Source: Gryllotalpicola protaetiae (GTDB lineage: Bacteria > Actinomycetota > Actinomycetes > Actinomycetales > Microbacteriaceae). Taken from it: 64,000 nt of DNA. The notes under the pieces are model-generated. The model was not told the DNA's origin, did no database searches, and saw nothing but the letters and a program-made list of their open reading frames with translations. The stretch spans positions 248,001 through 312,000 of the forward strand of contig NZ_CP032624.1 of NCBI RefSeq assembly GCF_003627055.1, in the 5' to 3' direction. Shown in pieces: positions 34,000-42,630 of the stretch (position 1 is the first letter of the stretch; each line of letters starts with the position of its first letter). The position numbers and the translations under genes are program-made.

Positions 34000-35027
34000 G
34001 CGCGCGCCCAGTCGATCGTGTGGCACATCGCCGGTTCGGTACCCGCCGCGATGCGGACCATCACCTCGGGAAGCTCCGTCCAGGGCGAGCTGCCCGACAG
34101 CAGGGCGTCGAACGCGTCGTCGTGCAGCAGCTCGAGCGCGAGGGCGAGCCTCTCACCGGTCGAGCGGTGCGCGCGCCGACGCGGTGAGACCGCCCCGACC
34201 TGGCTCGCCCGGATCGTGAGGCGCCGCGAATGGAAGTCGCCGCCCAGCTCGAGCGGCACGGGCCTGTCCCCGTACCAGCTGGCGACCACCACCTCGCCGT
34301 CGTCGGGCGCGGCGCGCAGCGCGAGCGCGAGGCCTGCGGGCGTGCCGCTCGCCTCGATCACGACGTCGAAGCCGTCGCCGACCGCATCCGGCGCGGCGAA
34401 GGCGACGCCGAGCCGCTCCGCCACCGCCGCCTTGCTCGCGTCGACGTCGACGAGCGTCACGCGAGAGGCGGGGATGCCGTGGGCGAGCCGTGCGACCGAG
34501 CATCCGATCATGCCCGCTCCGATCACGAGGACGCGGTCGCCGACGGCCGCGTCGGCGTCCCACAGCACGTTGACCGCCGTCTCGACCGCGCCGGCGAGCA
34601 CGGCGCGACGCGGGGGCACGCCCTCCGGCACGGGCGTGACCGCCGCCTCGGGAACGGCGAACGCGGACTGGTGCGGGAACAGGGTGAACACGACCCGGCC
34701 CGCGAGCTCGCGCGGCCCGTCGGCGACGACACCCACGTTCAAGTACCCGTACTTCACCGGGAACGGGAACTCGCCGTCCTGAAACGGCGCCCGCATCCTC
34801 TGCCTCTCCGACTCCGGGACCGCACCGCGCAGCACCAGGGACTCGGTGCCGCGGCTGATGCCGGTCCACAGCGTGCGCACCGCCACCTCGCCCTCGCGGC
34901 GCGCCGCAAGCGGCTGTGCGCGCAACTCGCCCACGCCCGGGCCGGTCGCCCAGAACGCCATCGCATCGCCGGGGTCGCCGCGGTGAACCGATCGGCCCCT
35001 GGAATCCGTGTCCACTCTGAGCGTCAT
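33996..35027 (-). CDS. Zinc-type (MDR) alcohol dehydrogenase-like protein
   Basis: A 343-residue medium-chain dehydrogenase. The substrate domain contains [20 protein letters not shown] and [10 protein letters not shown]; the Rossmann domain contains [19 protein letters not shown] and [10 protein letters not shown]. The typical catalytic Cys of zinc ADHs is replaced in TGISRGTE, as in the BchC/threonine-dehydrogenase-like branch, so zinc catalysis is uncertain. First gene of the operon. The start is not firm: ATG 35027 leaves only 21 bp to the divergent gene, while ATG 34961 begins MAFWATGPG. Confidence 0.8.
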   Translation of the reverse strand: MTLRVDTDSRGRSVHRGDPGDAMAFWATGPGVGELRAQPLAARREGEVAVRTLWTGISRGTESLVLRGAVPESERQRMRAPFQDGEFPFPVKYGYLNVGVVADGPRELAGRVVFTLFPHQSAFAVPEAAVTPVPEGVPPRRAVLAGAVETAVNVLWDADAAVGDRVLVIGAGMIGCSVARLAHGIPASRVTLVDVDASKAAVAERLGVAFAAPDAVGDGFDVVIEASGTPAGLALALRAAPDDGEVVVASWYGDRPVPLELGGDFHSRRLTIRASQVGAVSPRRRAHRSTGERLALALELLHDDAFDALLSGSSPWTELPEVMVRIAAGTEPAMCHTIDWARA

Positions 35028-35048
35028 GATGAGTACACGGAGACGACG

Positions 35049-35843
35049 ATGGCAAGGGTTCAATCGATTCCCTGGTGGTGGCTTGCGGCGGGCGCCGCGG
35101 CGCTGTATCTGCTCGGCCGCGCCGCCCCGCTGACGCCTGCGGGCTGGGTCGCCGGTGCCGCGTACCTCGCCGTCGCCGCGGCGCTGCTGGCGCGCGGCCT
35201 CATCCGCTCGCGCGCGCAGCGGTTCGGCCCGGCGAACGCCGCCACCGCAGCGCGCTCGGCCCTGATCGGGCTCGTGACCGCGCTCGTCGTGACGTCGCTG
35301 TCGCAGCCGGTGCCCCCACAGCTGCTCGTCGCGGTGGCGGCCCCGGCGCTCGCGCTCGACGCGGTCGACGGCTGGCTCGCGCGCCGTACGCACACGGAGA
35401 GCGCCGTGGGCGCGCGCTTCGATATGGAGGTCGACGCCTTCGCCCTGCTCGCCCTGAGCGTCGGCGCCGCGCCGCTGCTCGGCTGGTGGGTGCTCGCGAT
35501 CGGGCTGATGCGCTACGTCTTCGTCGCGGCGGGCTGGGTGGCTCCATGGCTCACCGCGCAGCTCCCGCCGCGCTACTGGCGCAAGGTGGTCACCGCCGCG
35601 TGCGGCATCGCGCTGGTGCTCGCGGCTTCGACGCTGCTGCCCACGCCCGCCGCGGCCCTCGGCGTCGCCGCCGCGCTCGCCCTGCTGGTCGAGTCGTTCG
35701 GCCGCGACGTGATCTGGCTCGCTAGAGAGGCAGCGCGGCTTCGATCGCCGCGATCACCCGCGGGTCGTCCGGCTCGGTCTTGGGCCGGAAGCGCCAGGTC
35801 GCGCCGTCAGGGGCGACCAGGAACTTCTCGAAATTCCACTTGA
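35049..35843 (+). CDS. CDP-alcohol phosphatidyltransferase family protein
   Basis: A 264-residue membrane enzyme that transfers a phosphatidyl-like group from CDP to an alcohol. The full signature D-x2-DG-x2-AR-x8-G-x3-D-x3-D is visible in DAVDGWLARR and VGARFDMEVDA. About six transmembrane segments. CGGAG precedes the ATG by six bases. It is divergent from the seven-gene operon and probably shares a promoter region with it. Residues from about 225 overlap the glutathione peroxidase gene antisense, so the Arg/Ser-rich C-terminus is probably extra. Confidence 0.88.
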   Translation: MARVQSIPWWWLAAGAAALYLLGRAAPLTPAGWVAGAAYLAVAAALLARGLIRSRAQRFGPANAATAARSALIGLVTALVVTSLSQPVPPQLLVAVAAPALALDAVDGWLARRTHTESAVGARFDMEVDAFALLALSVGAAPLLGWWVLAIGLMRYVFVAAGWVAPWLTAQLPPRYWRKVVTAACGIALVLAASTLLPTPAAALGVAAALALLVESFGRDVIWLAREAARLRSPRSPAGRPARSWAGSARSRRQGRPGTSRNST

Positions 35844-36207
35844 TCTTGCCGGCCTCGCCCTCGCTGTCCGGCGTGGTCACCAGCTCTTTGTAGAGCGGAT
35901 GCCTGTGCCGGCCGTTCACCCGGATGCGGTCCATGATCGGGAAGGTCACGCCCCAGGTCGCCGAGCAGTACGCGGCGATCTTCTCGTTGTCGCCGTACTC
36001 CTGGAGGAACTGGTTGCTGGGGAATCCGATCACCGTGAATCCACGGTCGCCGTACTCCCGCTGCAGCGCCTCGAGTTTCTCGTACTGCGGCGCGAGGCCG
36101 CACCGGCTCGCGACGTTGACGATCAGCTTGGCCTTGCCCGACCATTCGGCGAGCGTGGTGCTGCGCCCGTCGATGGTCGTGAGTTCGATGGAATCGAGGG
36201 TGGTCAT
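35722..36207 (-). CDS. Glutathione peroxidase-family thiol peroxidase
   Basis: A 161-residue peroxidase, most likely thioredoxin-dependent as in most bacteria. The peroxidatic Cys is in NVASRCGLAPQY, the Gln in GFPSNQF, the Trp-Asn in KWNFEKFLV, and a possible resolving Cys lies in AAYCSATWGVTFPI. Full family length. Single gene; its 3' end overlaps the convergent CDP-alcohol transferase gene by 122 bp. Confidence 0.92.
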   Translation of the reverse strand: MTTLDSIELTTIDGRSTTLAEWSGKAKLIVNVASRCGLAPQYEKLEALQREYGDRGFTVIGFPSNQFLQEYGDNEKIAAYCSATWGVTFPIMDRIRVNGRHRHPLYKELVTTPDSEGEAGKIKWNFEKFLVAPDGATWRFRPKTEPDDPRVIAAIEAALPL

Positions 36208-36380
36208 GGTGCCTCCTGAGCGCTACTTCCCCATGACACCACGAGATCGCGCACGGCGGGGTTCACCATGAGCCGAACGCGCTCCACGGCATCCGCTCAC
36301 CACCTATTCACCGCTTGTCCACCCGACATGCCCAGCGCAACCCCGAGCAATCATCGGCTTGTCGTCGTAATGTGTCCGCG

Positions 36381-37085
36381 ATGAAGGTGATCAGCTACAA
36401 CCTCCGCGAGAACCACGCGAGCGGCGAGCTCGTGCCGCTGGTCGAGCACCATGATCCCGACGTGCTGTGCCTGCAGGAATGCGGCGCCACCGGGCTCCCC
36501 GAGCGCATCGGCGCGCTCAAGCTGGCCGGCGCCACGCTGCGCAACCGCCTGGGCCTCGCCCTCTACTACCGCGAGCACCGCTTCACGATGGTCGCGACCG
36601 AGAACTTCGCATTGAAGAAGTCGCTGCACGACCATCTGCTGGCGCCGGCCGACGAGCGCGTGGTCGGCACCCGGCTCGAAGACACCGAGGAAGAGCGCGA
36701 GGTGGTCATCGCGTCGTTCCACGCCTCACCGCTGACCGCCGTGAACTCGCTGCGCCGCGCGCAGATCGACGCCGCGCACGAGAAGCTGCGCGAGCTCGGG
36801 CCCGGCCTGCCCGCCCTCATGGTCGGCGACTTCAACTACCCCTGGTTCCACAAGAACCTGCGCGCGCGCATGGTCGAGTCCGGCTACGAGCTGAACCGCA
36901 GCGACAGCAGCACCTACGCCAGGTACCGGTACTTCCGCGGCCACTTCGACTTCGCGACGTCAACGGGTCTCGACATCAGCGGCGTGACGACGCTGCCGGC
37001 CGGTGTGAGCGACCACAAGCCGATCATGGTCGCCGCCGATTACCGCAGCACCGGCGACCGCGACGCCGAGGCCGCAGCCGCCTGA
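36381..37085 (+). CDS. Endonuclease/exonuclease/phosphatase (EEP) family protein
   Basis: A 234-residue metal-dependent hydrolase of the EEP fold (DNase I/exonuclease III-like). Motifs visible: KVISYNLREN, CLQECGA, MVGDFNYPWF and SDHKPI. It could act on nucleic acids or phospho-lipids; specificity is not evident. The ATG at 36381 is seven bases after TAATGT (36368-36373), suggesting a leaderless transcript. No signal peptide. Confidence 0.85.
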   Translation: MKVISYNLRENHASGELVPLVEHHDPDVLCLQECGATGLPERIGALKLAGATLRNRLGLALYYREHRFTMVATENFALKKSLHDHLLAPADERVVGTRLEDTEEEREVVIASFHASPLTAVNSLRRAQIDAAHEKLRELGPGLPALMVGDFNYPWFHKNLRARMVESGYELNRSDSSTYARYRYFRGHFDFATSTGLDISGVTTLPAGVSDHKPIMVAADYRSTGDRDAEAAAA

Positions 37086-37169
37086 CCGCGCCGCGGCGCC
37101 CGGCTCGATCCGTTCCGCCTGGCGCAGACCGGGCTCGGTAACACGCGCATCGCCGCGCGCCGTTCTGTC

Positions 37170-37175
37170 TATATT
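37170..37175 (+). promoter_or_regulatory. -10 element of a probable leaderless promoter
   Basis: TATATT, an excellent sigma-A-type -10 hexamer in very GC-rich surroundings, ends seven bases before the ATG at 37183. No ribosome site is present, so transcription probably starts at or next to the start codon. No clear -35 is visible. Confidence 0.6.
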
Positions 37176-37182
37176 TTGTCTC

Positions 37183-38727
37183 ATGGCCGAGACCGACGAG
37201 CCGGACCCTGGCGAGGAGCTCGCCCAGGCGGTCGCCGACGGTGACGAAGAGCGCATCGTCGCGATCCTGATGGGCAATGTCTGGTACTTCCTCACCCACG
37301 ACTACCGTGCGCTGCAGGATGCCGCGGCGACGCTCTCCGACGAGATGCTCGAGCGCCACCCGGTGCTGCGCATCGCCCACCCGCTGGGTGGCGTGCTCGT
37401 CCGCACCAGCCGCCCCTTCGACCCCTCCGAGTTCGACGCGCTCACCGCGACCGGCGACCCCACCACGGTCGGGCTGTTCACCATGATCCAGGGCATCGCC
37501 CTGCGTGCGGGCGGCGACATCGCCGCCGCGCTGCGCTCGTTCCGTCGGCTCGAGGACTGGATCAGGCAGAGCGAGTTCGCCGGAAGCGCGCAGCACGATG
37601 GGCCCCTGTGGCTCTTCCACCACCAGATCGGGTCGACCTTCCTGATGGCGGGCGACACCCTGGGCGCGCTGCGGCAGCTGGGGGTGGCGCGCCAGATCGG
37701 CATCTCCTCGACGTCGGGCGGGGCGCAGCGCAGCGCAGCCGGACGGATCGCTGTCGCCTACGCGGTCCGCGGCTCGCTCGGCGAGGCCGAGCGGTCGCTG
37801 GCTGAGGCGCTGGCCCTGCCGTCCCCGACGGCCGCGTATGCGAGCGCCGCGTTCGGCACCGAGCGCACCGCCGCCGCGCTTCTCAGCGTCGAGCGGCTGG
37901 CGGAGGATGCCGACGAGCGCATCGCCGAGCTCGATGCGATCGACAATTTCGAGATCATCTGGCCGTTCGAGCTTCTCGCGCGCATCCGGCTCGCGCTCGG
38001 CAGGCAGCAGCCCTCGGAGGCGCTGGAGCTGGTCACCGTCGCCAGTGCCACGCACCTCGTGCAGGAAGGGTCGTTCGCGTCCGACCTCGTCGACGCGACG
38101 AGGATCGAGGCGCTGCTGGCGCTCGGCGACATCAGCGGCGCAGAGCGCGCGGCTTCGGCCAGCAGCTCGCGGGGCCCCTTGACGCGGATCGCGGCGGCGC
38201 AGGCATCCGTGCACCGCGGTGATCTGGCCGAGGCGCAGGAGGACCTGCGCTATCTCGGCACCCGGGCCGCGCTGTCGCCCATGCAGCGGGCGCAGCTCGC
38301 CGCTCTCGCGGCGCGCCTCGAAGCCCTCAGGGGCGGTCAGGTCTCGCCGCATCTCGCGGAGGAGTTCGCCGCCTCGGTCACGCGGCAGGGCTTCCGCCGC
38401 CTCGCGACCACCATGCCGGCGACGGTTGTGCCCCTCATCCGTGCGCGGCTCAGCCCGAGCGCGGCCGCCGCCTTCGACGCGGCGACCGCCGACCTGCACT
38501 TCGCCGGCCCTGCCGGCAGCATCACAAGGGCGCTCACCGAGAGCGAGCGGCGCGTGCTCGAAGCCCTCGTCGCCCATGAAACCGTGGCCGACATCGCAGC
38601 GGCGCTGCACGTGTCGCCGAACACGGTCAAGACGCAGCTGCGATCGGTGTACCGCAAGATCGGCGTCACCAACCGCGCAGACGCGGTCGCGGTCGGCAGC
38701 CGACTGGCGACCGCCACGTACGGCTGA
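37183..38727 (+). CDS. LuxR-type regulator with MalT-like TPR region
   Basis: A 514-residue regulator. The C-terminal 65 residues are a LuxR/GerE HTH (LTESERRVLEALV, then ADIAAALHVSPNTVKTQLRSVYRKIGV). The long N-terminal part is helical and Ala/Leu-rich with TPR-like repeats as in MalT/LAL regulators, but no Walker-type ATPase is present, so it is a truncated LAL-like protein that may rely on a separate signal. Single gene, probably leaderless. Target unknown; the ThrE/amidohydrolase operon lies 126 bp downstream. Confidence 0.85.
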   Translation: MAETDEPDPGEELAQAVADGDEERIVAILMGNVWYFLTHDYRALQDAAATLSDEMLERHPVLRIAHPLGGVLVRTSRPFDPSEFDALTATGDPTTVGLFTMIQGIALRAGGDIAAALRSFRRLEDWIRQSEFAGSAQHDGPLWLFHHQIGSTFLMAGDTLGALRQLGVARQIGISSTSGGAQRSAAGRIAVAYAVRGSLGEAERSLAEALALPSPTAAYASAAFGTERTAAALLSVERLAEDADERIAELDAIDNFEIIWPFELLARIRLALGRQQPSEALELVTVASATHLVQEGSFASDLVDATRIEALLALGDISGAERAASASSSRGPLTRIAAAQASVHRGDLAEAQEDLRYLGTRAALSPMQRAQLAALAARLEALRGGQVSPHLAEEFAASVTRQGFRRLATTMPATVVPLIRARLSPSAAAAFDAATADLHFAGPAGSITRALTESERRVLEALVAHETVADIAAALHVSPNTVKTQLRSVYRKIGVTNRADAVAVGSRLATATYG

Positions 38728-38852
38728 GGGCTCGCCGGCGACGCGACGGGTGACGGCCGGGTGAAATGGCGGGTGAAATCCGTGGACACCAGCGATGTGC
38801 CGCGACAGGCTGAGGCCAGTTTCAGGGTTGACCCGCTCGAGGGGGTGCTGGC

Positions 38853-40133
38853 ATGGTCGGATCGCCGATGACGCAGTCCGATGGGGCTCGCGGAACGACT
38901 CTCGGCCGCCTCGGCGCCCTGCTGCTCGACGCGGGCGTGTCGGTCACGGATGTACGCGACTCACTCACCCACATCGACGGCGGTCGGATGCCTGCGCTGA
39001 GCTTTTCCGTCATGCCCGAGCTCGTCATCGTCTCGGACCGCGACTCCGGTCTCGCTCCGGTGGTCGCCACGACGCAGGACGAGCTGTCCTTTCGGCAGGC
39101 CGCACGCGCGAACCAGCTGGCGCGTGCGCTCGAGCTCGGCGCGCTGCCGCTCGCGGCGGCGCCCGATGAGATCTCGGCGGTGCGCGCCATGGTTCGACGG
39201 CACCCCCAGCTCGGCTGGGTGGTCGGCAGCACGCTCACTTCGGTCGGCCTCGCCGTGCTGACCCGTTCGCCTTGGTGGTCCGTGCTGGTCGCCGTGCTGG
39301 TCGGGGCGGTCGTCGGGGCGGTGACCGTCGCGATGGGCCGCATCGCCGCGGCGGCGGCGATCGTGCCGTTCGCCGCCACCCTCGTCTCGACGCTGATGGT
39401 CGGAAGCTTCGCCCACGTGGCCGGTATCGCACAGGTTCCGCTGTTCGCCGTCTGCGCGCCGATCGCGATCCTGGTGCCGGGGGCCGTGATCACCAATGCG
39501 CTGCTCGAGTTGACCGCGACCGACATCGTCACTGGCTCGGCTCGGCTCGTCTACGGCCTCGTCGTGCTGGGGTTCATGGTGGCAGGCGTCACCGCGGGTG
39601 TCGCCCTCACCGGGCTCCACCTCGATCCGCACTCGGCCGGGCTCATCGGGCAGTTCGCCATCGCCGGCCCCGAGCACGCCGGCTGGTCCGCGCTGCCGCC
39701 GCTGTGGCTCGCCTGGATCGGCATCGTGCCGCTCGCCATCGGCGTCGGCCTCGCGTTCGGGTCGACGCCGGCCCTCACAGGGGTGAGCGTCATCACGATG
39801 GCCTGCGCCTACGGGGTGCTCTCGGCGCTGACCCCGCTGGTCGGCAAGGTCGTCGCCACCGGCGCCACCGCCGCCGCGCTGTTGATCGTCGCCCGCCTCA
39901 TCGCGCAGCGGGCCCTTGCCGCGCCCGCGAGCATCACCTTCCAGCCGGCGTTCCTGCTGCTCGTCCCTGGGACGGTCGGGCTCGTCGCCTTCGCGTCGAT
40001 GGACGTCGCACGCGTGGCCGACGCCGTAGAGACATTCGTCAGTCTGTGCGTCGGCGCCAAAGTCGGAGCACTCTTCACCGCGTTTCACCCATCTCGCCGC
40101 CTCGACGGCGACTCGCCTGGCAGGACATCATGA
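38853..40133 (+). CDS. ThrE-type threonine/serine exporter family protein
   Basis: A 426-residue membrane protein of the ThrE (DUF1212/DUF3815) family, which exports threonine and serine in Corynebacterium. The N-terminal cytosolic domain (LLLDAGVSVTDVRDSLTHI) is followed by about ten transmembrane segments, including PGAVITNALLELTATDIVTG. GAGGGGG seven bases upstream supports the ATG. It overlaps the amidohydrolase start by 4 bp, suggesting that it exports or imports a product or substrate of that enzyme. Confidence 0.86.
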   Translation: MVGSPMTQSDGARGTTLGRLGALLLDAGVSVTDVRDSLTHIDGGRMPALSFSVMPELVIVSDRDSGLAPVVATTQDELSFRQAARANQLARALELGALPLAAAPDEISAVRAMVRRHPQLGWVVGSTLTSVGLAVLTRSPWWSVLVAVLVGAVVGAVTVAMGRIAAAAAIVPFAATLVSTLMVGSFAHVAGIAQVPLFAVCAPIAILVPGAVITNALLELTATDIVTGSARLVYGLVVLGFMVAGVTAGVALTGLHLDPHSAGLIGQFAIAGPEHAGWSALPPLWLAWIGIVPLAIGVGLAFGSTPALTGVSVITMACAYGVLSALTPLVGKVVATGATAAALLIVARLIAQRALAAPASITFQPAFLLLVPGTVGLVAFASMDVARVADAVETFVSLCVGAKVGALFTAFHPSRRLDGDSPGRTS

Positions 40134-41449
40134 ACACCCCATTCGCACTGACCCACGCCACGATCGTGACCGGCGACGAGACCGGCACCGTTCTCCTGGA
40201 TCAGACCGTCTCAGTGGGCGCAGACGGCAGGATCGAGACCGTCGGACCCTCGGCGGAGACCACGGTCGCCACAGGCCGGCGTCAGATCGACCTGACCGGC
40301 AAATATCTCCTGCCCGGTCTGATCAATGCGCACGCACACCTGTTCGCCGACGGCAAGCCGCTGCCCGCCGTGCTCGCGAAGGAATCCCTCGAGGGCGCGG
40401 TGTCCGTGTTCTTCCACAGTCCGGCCGGCAAGGCGATGTTGAAGCGGCGGACCCGCATCAATGTCACCACGCAGTTGAACAGCGGCGTGACGACCATCCG
40501 CAGCCTCGGCGATGTCGGCTACGAGGTCGTCGCGCTGCGGGAGGAGATCGAAGCGGGCCGGGTCCTCGGTCCGCGGCTCCTGGCCGCCGGTCCGCTGCTC
40601 GCGGCCACGGGCGGCCACGGCGCACCCCTGATCGCACTGGTGGGCGACAACCCGTGGGACGCGCGACGCAACGTCCGCCGCAACCTGCGCAAGGGAGTCA
40701 CGGCGATCAAGATCGCCGCAACCGGCGGTGTCACCGACGCGCGCGCGATCGGAGAGGCAGGCCGGCCACAGATGACCGAGGAGGAGATGGCGGCGATCTG
40801 CGATGAGGCGCACGTCGCCGGGATCCTCGTCGCCGCCCATGCGCAAAGCAGGGAAGGCGTGAAACGCGCGCTCCGCGCGGGAGTGGACACCATCGAGCAC
40901 GGCTGCGATATGGACGACGAGATGATCGGGCTGTTCCTCGAGAATCCGCGCTCGTTGCACGGCAGCTCCGCACTGGTGCCGACGTTCCAGGCCGCGCTGC
41001 CACTGGTGAAACTCGATCAGAGCGTCACGGGCATCAACGACATCGTGCGGGCGAATGCCGAGATGATCCTCGCTCGCATGATCCAGGGCGCAGCCGACGC
41101 CGTCGTCCACGGCATCACGCTCGGCATGGGCACCGACTCCGCGCTCACCTACGTCACGCACTACAACACCTGGCGCGAGCTGGATCTCGCCGCCCGCTAC
41201 GGCGGCCTCACTCCGACGCAGGCGCTGCATGCGGCGACCCAGGCGAACGCGCGGCTTCTCGGCCTGGGCGACGAGACCGGATCGGTCGAGACGGGCAAGT
41301 CCGCCGACCTGGTGGTGCTGCCTGCGAATCCGCTCGAGGGATTCCGCGCCTACGCCGACGTCGAGCTCGTCGTCGCTCGCGGCGCGCTCATCGAGAAGCC
41401 GGAATTCACCCGTTTTCCCGAAATCGACCAGCAGCTCGACTCGTTCTAG
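40130..41449 (+). CDS. Metal-dependent amidohydrolase (imidazolonepropionase/prolidase-like)
   Basis: A 439-residue amidohydrolase-superfamily enzyme. The metal site is visible as His68 and His70 (GLINAHAHLF), a probable carboxylated Lys in TAIKIAATGG, His in VAAHAQS, His in TIEHGCD and Asp in GMGTDSALT. The closest functional group is cytoplasmic aryldialkylphosphatase/Xaa-Pro-type dipeptidases, acting on small amides or dipeptides. Coupled to the ThrE-like gene, so a role in amino-acid derivative turnover is inferred. Confidence 0.87.
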   Translation: MNTPFALTHATIVTGDETGTVLLDQTVSVGADGRIETVGPSAETTVATGRRQIDLTGKYLLPGLINAHAHLFADGKPLPAVLAKESLEGAVSVFFHSPAGKAMLKRRTRINVTTQLNSGVTTIRSLGDVGYEVVALREEIEAGRVLGPRLLAAGPLLAATGGHGAPLIALVGDNPWDARRNVRRNLRKGVTAIKIAATGGVTDARAIGEAGRPQMTEEEMAAICDEAHVAGILVAAHAQSREGVKRALRAGVDTIEHGCDMDDEMIGLFLENPRSLHGSSALVPTFQAALPLVKLDQSVTGINDIVRANAEMILARMIQGAADAVVHGITLGMGTDSALTYVTHYNTWRELDLAARYGGLTPTQALHAATQANARLLGLGDETGSVETGKSADLVVLPANPLEGFRAYADVELVVARGALIEKPEFTRFPEIDQQLDSF

Positions 41450-41474
41450 CCCCTACCGGAGGAAGATCACGCAC

Positions 41475-42050
41475 ATGTCCATCACAGAAGAACAGGCTCG
41501 CTCGCTGTCCGGTTCACTCCGGACCGGCCTCGCCGTCAGCGGCGCCGTCTCGGCCGTCATCGGGATCCTCATCCTGGTGTGGCCTGGCCACACCGCCGCC
41601 GTGGTCACAGCCGTCATCGCGGCCTGGGCCGTCGTCGGCGGCATCATCTACGTCGCGCTCGGCCTGTTCGCGGCGGCGCTCAGCGGGTGGGCGAAGGCCG
41701 GGCACATCATCCTCGGCGCCCTGTTCATCATCGGCGGCATCATCGCGTTCACGCGTCTCGGGGCCGCCACGACCGCACTGTTCATCTTCGTCGGGGTGCT
41801 CGTCGGCATCCTCTGGGTCATCCAGGGCATCGCCGCTCTCGCCACCCTCGGCAGCGCGCGCTTCAAGGTGCCGACTCTGCTGTTCGCACTGCTCAGCATC
41901 GTCGTCGGCATCATCCTGCTGTTCTCGCCGCTGTACTCGGTCGTGCTGTGGCTGTGGCTCGGCATCGCACTGCTCGTGCTCGGCGTGCTGCAGATCGTGC
42001 GCGCGATCACCTGGACGAACAGACGAACGCGAACGAGCGCGGATGCCTGA
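41475..42050 (+). CDS. HdeD-like (DUF308) membrane protein
   Basis: A 191-residue protein with six transmembrane segments in three similar pairs, typical of the HdeD/DUF308 family (acid-resistance related in E. coli; mechanism unknown). GGAGGAAG lies ten bases before the ATG. It follows the amidohydrolase gene by 25 bp and may be cotranscribed. A link with glutamate decarboxylase-based acid resistance is possible but not shown. Confidence 0.8.
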   Translation: MSITEEQARSLSGSLRTGLAVSGAVSAVIGILILVWPGHTAAVVTAVIAAWAVVGGIIYVALGLFAAALSGWAKAGHIILGALFIIGGIIAFTRLGAATTALFIFVGVLVGILWVIQGIAALATLGSARFKVPTLLFALLSIVVGIILLFSPLYSVVLWLWLGIALLVLGVLQIVRAITWTNRRTRTSADA

Positions 42051-42063
42051 GCCGAGCGCGCCG

Positions 42064-42582
42064 TCAGAGCAGGTGCGCCACCAGCTCGAGCACGACCGCG
42101 AATGCGCCGACGGCCATCAGCACCGCCACGAGCAAGATCCGCTGCCAGAGCGGAAGACGCACCCGGCGCAGCGCGACCAGCGCGATCACCCCGAAAGTCA
42201 CGAGCAGCACCACCTGAGAGATCGCAAGCGCGCGAGGCAGGCGCATGACGCCGAGGCCCGCCAGCCCGATCAGCACCAACGGCACGGCCACCGAGGCGAG
42301 ACCGCCCCGGGCGACGCGCAGGAACTGGCGCAGCTCGGAGCGGCCAGGCACCGCGGAGTGCGCCACGGTGTACGCGATCAGGTCGGCGCCCAATCCGGCG
42401 AGCAGCACGCCCGCCACGGTGATGAACAGCGTCAGCGCGGCGGCGCCCGCGCTCAGCTCGTGGGCATGCGACGACAGCGCGAGCAGCACGGCCAGGGCCG
42501 TGAAGCCGACATAGACCCGCTCGCGCAGGCGCTCCGCGTACGACTCGTTCCGCTCGGTCCCGGTTTCGGCAGGCTCAGCCAT
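42064..42582 (-). CDS. Four-TM membrane protein (DUF6328-like)
   Basis: A 172-residue protein with a charged N-terminal region (TERNESYAERLRERVYVGFTAL) followed by four hydrophobic segments. This layout resembles the DUF6328 family of small actinobacterial membrane proteins; the function is unknown. The start ATG at 42582 has a G-rich site directly before it. It is divergent from the glutaminase gene 48 bp away. Confidence 0.62.
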   Translation of the reverse strand: MAEPAETGTERNESYAERLRERVYVGFTALAVLLALSSHAHELSAGAAALTLFITVAGVLLAGLGADLIAYTVAHSAVPGRSELRQFLRVARGGLASVAVPLVLIGLAGLGVMRLPRALAISQVVLLVTFGVIALVALRRVRLPLWQRILLVAVLMAVGAFAVVLELVAHLL

Positions 42583-42630
42583 TCCCCCATCATCCCCGCC
42601 ACCGCGAGATGGGGAAGAGGGTGATCGCCC

